This document shows, piece after piece, positions 60,197-64,000 of a DNA stretch of 64,000 nt (the stretch's first letter is position 1; every line of letters begins with the position of its first letter). The stretch covers positions 420,255 to 484,254 of the forward strand of contig CABJBA010000004.1 in the NCBI GenBank assembly GCA_902363735.1. Direction: 5' to 3'. The notes beneath the pieces are model-generated. The model saw only the letters and a list, made by a program, of their open reading frames with translations, did not search any database and was not told where the DNA came from. The DNA is from Clostridiaceae bacterium (GTDB lineage Bacteria > Bacillota > Clostridia > Lachnospirales > Lachnospiraceae). A program made the position numbers and the translations under genes.

Positions 60197-61750
60197 TTAT
60201 CTTCCCAAAAAAGTAAGAATAATTATTAAAAAAAGCAAGCCCCCAAACACTCCAAAAGCGGCAGCCGGATTTACAGCCCTTTCTCCATTGGGCTTTTCCG
60301 GCTCTGCAAACATCCCCCACGGACTCAGTTCCAAGAATCCGGGCAAAGTACGCCCAAAACCCTCCCCTTCCAAGAAGTTTAAAAACTCCCTCCAGTCCCG
60401 CTCTAAAATACGTTTTCCATCCTTCCAGTCCTCCAGGGCTTCGCTCCTTTCATTCGAAAAAAAGAAGCCCTCTGTCTCATCCTCTCCCGCGCTTTCCCTT
60501 TTCTTTAAATACTGGCGGTAAGCCTGACGAAGCCCCTTATTGATGGCTTCCTGTAAATCTTCTGTAGTATGGTAAAGATTCATCATATAATAGTAGGTCT
60601 TATAGGCGGCTCTTGGTTCAAAATTGGTTTTTCTGATATCCTGCCTGTCAGTTTTATCCTGAATGTATAAATCGATCATCTTGTCAACCGCACTGCGCAG
60701 ATCCGTAGACAGCTTCTTTTCCACCGCTGAAACAGAGGCATAGGTATGGGACTTGATGGCCATGACTGCAGCCAGAAAGCCATACAGTTCTCCGCTGCCG
60801 CCGCTGATTCCCTTTGCCGAAAACAAATTTCCCCGGCGGCTTATGTATTCGGCAAACTTCTCTCCTGTCTCTAAATCTCCCGGAGAATAGACCCTGTTTC
60901 TTCCCATGGGAGAAATGGAGGCCGCCACCCCCCAAACTCTCTCCTTCCCAGCCTTCATGGGCAGAGGAAATTCCATTTCCATCCGTTCCGTATACCGATC
61001 ATTTCTTATGACCCGTCCCTGTCCATCCGGCTGATAAATGATTCCCCTGCTTAAACTTCCCTGGTTTACAGGATTGCGGATGCCTCCCTGATCCGGGAAA
61101 CCTTTTCCCTCAGCTTCAAAAACCGACTTTCCTTTAAACATACGTTCCAACTCCGCCTGATCCGGAGAACGGCCTGTCACGCCGCGATAAAGAACAGTCT
61201 GAAGCGATCTTACACAGTCCTGGGTTCCATAAGCATTAAAAAGATCGTTCAATCCTGCCAGACGGACGTTTAAAATTTTTGTCAAGACATCCTGCAGAAT
61301 CTGGTCAAGGGCGCCGGACTGTCCCTCTGTTGTTTCCTGGATTCCGCAAAAAAGCATCTGTTCAAGAAGTTTTTCATATATAGCCCTTAGATTTAAGAGC
61401 TCTGTCTCCAGAGAGATATCCGGAGAAACAGACCAGTTTTGCAGACTCTTCCAGGTAAGTTCCAGCATTTCCCTGCCCTGATTTTCTTCTGAAAGGCCTG
61501 ATTGGCTCCTAATCTGGCGGTAGGGCCTGCTTTCCCTGGACAGAACAGCCTGATCCTTACTGACTCCTTCGTCACTCTCTGGATTGCTTTTACGTTCTTC
61601 ATCCTTTTGCACCATGGCTTCAATCAGCTTGCCGTCGGTCTGGATTTTCCCCATTTCCAGCGCTGCTTCCACTCCCTGGGAGAACCCCTGGTTTACCGGT
61701 TCTCCTCTGCCCATTCCGGCGGAAGATAAGTCCTGGGCCTTGATTTCCAT
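60197..61750 (-). CDS. Tail-anchored protein of unknown function
   Basis: 517 residues. No signal peptide; a single C-terminal membrane helix (FGVFGGLLFLIIILTFLG, last 20 residues) suggests a cytoplasmic protein anchored by its tail. Residues 1-100 are low-complexity and Glu/Ser/Gln-rich; 100-220 and 330-440 are helix-rich. No domain or catalytic motif recognised. It starts 9 bases after the dihydroorotase stop, so it is co-transcribed with pyrC, though a pyrimidine role is not evident. Confidence 0.75.
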   Translation of the reverse strand: MEIKAQDLSSAGMGRGEPVNQGFSQGVEAALEMGKIQTDGKLIEAMVQKDEERKSNPESDEGVSKDQAVLSRESRPYRQIRSQSGLSEENQGREMLELTWKSLQNWSVSPDISLETELLNLRAIYEKLLEQMLFCGIQETTEGQSGALDQILQDVLTKILNVRLAGLNDLFNAYGTQDCVRSLQTVLYRGVTGRSPDQAELERMFKGKSVFEAEGKGFPDQGGIRNPVNQGSLSRGIIYQPDGQGRVIRNDRYTERMEMEFPLPMKAGKERVWGVAASISPMGRNRVYSPGDLETGEKFAEYISRRGNLFSAKGISGGSGELYGFLAAVMAIKSHTYASVSAVEKKLSTDLRSAVDKMIDLYIQDKTDRQDIRKTNFEPRAAYKTYYYMMNLYHTTEDLQEAINKGLRQAYRQYLKKRESAGEDETEGFFFSNERSEALEDWKDGKRILERDWREFLNFLEGEGFGRTLPGFLELSPWGMFAEPEKPNGERAVNPAAAFGVFGGLLFLIIILTFLGR

Positions 61751-61759
61751 ATTATCTCC

Positions 61760-63049
61760 TTAATCGTTTTCATCCTGATAAACGATCCGTCCGCAGCAGA
61801 TGGTGTATTTTACCTTTCCAAACAGTCTCTCTCCTGTAAAGGGAGTGTTAGATGATTTTGACACATATTCCCCTGCAATCCATTCCTCATTGGGATCAAA
61901 AATTACCAGATCTGCCTCTGCTCCTTCTTTTATAAATCCGGAATCCAGCCGGTATAATCTGGCAGGATTGAGGCTCATCTTTTCCATAAGCTCCATCATG
62001 GTCAGGTGTCCGGGCCTTACCAGATTGGTTACTGCCAGACCCAGTGCCGTTTCAAGTCCTGTAATTCCGCTGGGTGCTTCGGTTATAGGCTTTGCCTTTT
62101 CCTCTTTGCTGTGGGGGGCATGGTCTGTGGCAATAATATCAATGCTTCCATCCTTTAACCCCTGTATAATGGCCTGTCGGTCCTTTTCCGTCCTGAGAGG
62201 GGGGTTCATCTTTGCCATAGTGCCATACTTTAACACAGCATCTTCCGTCAGAGTAAAGTGGTGAGGAGTCACTTCCGCATACACATCAGCTCCCAGCTCC
62301 TTTGCAAGCTTTACCATTTTTACAGAAGCGGCAGAGCTGATGTGCTGGATGTCTATGGTTGCGCCTGTGTGAAGGGCGATCATGCAATCCCTGGCCACAA
62401 GGCTGTCCTCTGCCAAAGCCGGGGAACCGTAGATACCAAGCTGCTCGGACACTTTTCCGTGATTAATTCCATTATTTTTAATATATGCCGGCACCTCTTC
62501 ATGAAAGCTTAAAGGAAGGTTCAGTTCTGCGGCCCGTTCCATTGCTTCTTTGACCAGGGCTTCGTCCAGAAGGGGAATTCCATCATCTGTAAATCCTACA
62601 GCTCCTTTGGCTTTTAACGAAGCCATATCGGTCAGTTCCTGACCCCTCAGCCCCTTTGATACTGCTGCGGCCTGGAGCACATGGATTCCGGTCTTTTTTC
62701 CTTCTTCTATTATATACTGCAGAGTTTCTTCATTATCTACAGGCGGCTTTGTATTGGCCATGCAGACTACGGTAGTAAATCCACCCTTTGCCGCGGCCCT
62801 GGACCCTGTATAAATATCTTCCTTGTAGGTAAATCCGGGGTCACGAAAATGAACGTGAACATCGATCAATCCCGGTGCTGCCACAAGACCCGTTCCATCG
62901 ATTACCACATCCTCCCTGGAAACCGAATCCCGGCTGATCGGAAGAGACTCGCCTATGGAAACAATCTTCCCGTTTTCTATGCAGATATCTCCATCCCGTT
63001 CTATCCCGCTTCCAGGGTCCACCAGATGGGCATTTTTAATCCATATCAT
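61760..63049 (-). CDS. pyrC: Dihydroorotase
   Basis: 429 residues, class I amidohydrolase type. Metal motif DVHVHFRDPG (about 61-70), the carboxylated Lys region in GGFTTVVCMANTKPP context, His ligands in SFHEE and IQHISSA, and the catalytic Asp in ATDHAPH. It closes carbamoyl aspartate to dihydroorotate in pyrimidine synthesis. No other pyr genes are in the window; it is followed by the tail-anchored protein gene and preceded by an MBL-fold gene. Confidence 0.93.
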   Translation of the reverse strand: MIWIKNAHLVDPGSGIERDGDICIENGKIVSIGESLPISRDSVSREDVVIDGTGLVAAPGLIDVHVHFRDPGFTYKEDIYTGSRAAAKGGFTTVVCMANTKPPVDNEETLQYIIEEGKKTGIHVLQAAAVSKGLRGQELTDMASLKAKGAVGFTDDGIPLLDEALVKEAMERAAELNLPLSFHEEVPAYIKNNGINHGKVSEQLGIYGSPALAEDSLVARDCMIALHTGATIDIQHISSAASVKMVKLAKELGADVYAEVTPHHFTLTEDAVLKYGTMAKMNPPLRTEKDRQAIIQGLKDGSIDIIATDHAPHSKEEKAKPITEAPSGITGLETALGLAVTNLVRPGHLTMMELMEKMSLNPARLYRLDSGFIKEGAEADLVIFDPNEEWIAGEYVSKSSNTPFTGERLFGKVKYTICCGRIVYQDEND

Positions 63050-63096
63050 CCTTTTTTTCCTCTCTTCTTTGTCTTATGGTCTTATGCTGCTGTTTT

Positions 63097-63813
63097 TTAA
63101 CTGATATCAAATCTGTCTCCATTTTTTTGGATTACAGCAATCCTGTCCCGGTAAGGGGCGGAGACTTCCATTTCTTTAAGCCTTCCGATTACGGAAAAAT
63201 CTCCCCAGCAGTGCATGGGAAATGCATGAGCAGCAAAAGCTTTTTTCATAAATTCATCAAAGCCCAAGTAAAAGTTTTTCTCCTGCCTTGGATCTAAGGG
63301 AAGAAATGCTGCGTCCATATGTACGCCTGCCAGCTTGTCCATTTCCGCAGAAAACTGCTTTGCCATGTTCTCATTCCAACTCTCCGGTTCTCCTTCCCAT
63401 CTCCAGTTGTTTAAATCTCCAGCATGGTAAATGATTTTCCCTTGGGCCTTTATAAGAAAAGCAACGCCTTCGTCTGTGGAACGGAAGGTCTGCATCTGTA
63501 CTTCTTCTCCAACCTCAGAAAGGTTTATTTGATATGTTTCTCCCGGCCTTACAGCGGTGACCTCCTCTGAAAGTTCTTTGGAGAATTGCTTTGTTTCTAT
63601 ATCATCTGACAAGATATAACGGGTATTTTCATGATTTTTCTGAAATTCCAGTATCTTCGATGAATAATGATCCCCATGGCGGTGACTGGCAAAGACCAGA
63701 AGAGGCTTATGTGCCGGAAATTCCGGCAGTATTCCCTCTGTATAATCAAACAGAAGGCACATAGTATCAAGTTCTACCAGGAAAGAGCTGTGATGGATAA
63801 ATATAATCTTCAT
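63097..63813 (-). CDS. MBL-fold metallo-hydrolase
   Basis: 238 residues. The first metal motif is SHRHGDHY (about 43-50, the HxHxDH pattern), a second His lies in YHAGDLNNW, and the C-terminal His in FPMHCWGDF. It resembles the UlaG/YycJ-like or beta-lactamase_2 group of small hydrolases. Substrate unknown. It lies 47 bases upstream of pyrC in the same direction. GGAGGT precedes the ATG. Confidence 0.85.
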   Translation of the reverse strand: MKIIFIHHSSFLVELDTMCLLFDYTEGILPEFPAHKPLLVFASHRHGDHYSSKILEFQKNHENTRYILSDDIETKQFSKELSEEVTAVRPGETYQINLSEVGEEVQMQTFRSTDEGVAFLIKAQGKIIYHAGDLNNWRWEGEPESWNENMAKQFSAEMDKLAGVHMDAAFLPLDPRQEKNFYLGFDEFMKKAFAAHAFPMHCWGDFSVIGRLKEMEVSAPYRDRIAVIQKNGDRFDIS

Positions 63814-64000
63814 CTGAAATGACCTCCTTTTCTAAGTTTCTTTAGAAAATTATATCACAGAAGCTGCTGCTCTGCATAGGATTGTAAACAAAATCCCTTT
63901 TGTTTGAAAATTGAAAAAGTAAATTCCATCACCACTTACCCAGGTAGAGTTTACCTCTGCACAGTTTATATTTACTCTTTCATACATACATGATATCTTT
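63814..64000. other. Upstream region of the MBL-fold gene
   Basis: 187 bases with the TACCCAGGTA short dyad near 63938-63947 and AT-rich flanks. No gene and no clear promoter pair is seen within the window edge. Confidence 0.4.

Overview
The window looks like chromosomal DNA of an anaerobic, low-to-moderate GC Firmicute, most likely a Lachnospiraceae / Clostridium cluster XIVa species. Reasons: strong AGGAGG-type ribosome sites nearly everywhere, TTGACA-17-TATAAT promoters, several TTG/GTG starts, GlpP-type antitermination, clostridial FAD/DUF1667 glycerol-3-phosphate oxidation genes, a cobalamin riboswitch with Cbi ECF genes, and clostridial ABC-F and NCS2 genes. This placement is inference from content; no rRNA or tRNA was seen.

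1-14.7 kb is largely a glycerol/dihydroxyacetone region. A minus-strand operon (two FAD oxidoreductases and the start of a DUF1667 gene) oxidises glycerol-3-phosphate. On the plus strand lie glpP (antiterminator), glpK, glpF, a tiny Cys-repeat protein and dhaKLM. Both transcription units begin with a terminator-type hairpin in the leader, the expected GlpP target. Between them sit an MgtC-like protein with a structured leader, a Ca2+-type P-ATPase, luxS, a D-2-hydroxyacid dehydrogenase and a stand-alone AhpF-NTD-like thioredoxin-fold protein.

14.7-30.1 kb is a catabolic island. One minus-strand run of 14 genes (27,994 down to 14,735) encodes a hydroxyacid dehydrogenase, a Liv-type ABC importer, 5-oxoprolinase PxpBCA, a cytidylate-kinase-like protein, an M20 hydrolase, an aminotransferase, a second hydroxyacid dehydrogenase and an AEC exporter. 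A divergent LysR regulator and a YcsI/DUF1445 (D-glutamate-cyclase-like) gene flank it. Together they suggest import and breakdown of a pyroglutamyl / D-glutamate-type compound. A terminator hairpin lies in the leader of the long operon.

30.1-43.5 kb holds a GlgX-like GH13 protein that has lost its catalytic residues, two ABC-F proteins, exonuclease III, a purine module (deaminase, NCS2 permease, GntR regulator and a 21-nt palindromic operator), and a cobalt ECF system split by a B12 riboswitch (cbiQ-cbiO upstream, cbiM-cbiN downstream).

43.5-53.9 kb is accessory and partly decayed: a Vat/CatB acetyltransferase, an ECF sigma factor with a Cys-rich extension plus DUF2461, an eroded HTH gene, an IS3-type orfA remnant, a truncated sigma-4 protein, and a relaxase remnant joined to a beheaded serine recombinase, flanked by 18-bp direct repeats. 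It also holds a small gene with a LexA-box promoter and a PadR/membrane-protein pair driven from inside a large perfect palindrome.

54-64 kb contains a bifunctional cytidylyltransferase-aminotransferase with a methyltransferase, a CarD-like regulator, a polar amino acid ABC transporter, an unrecognised tail-anchored protein, dihydroorotase and an MBL-fold hydrolase.
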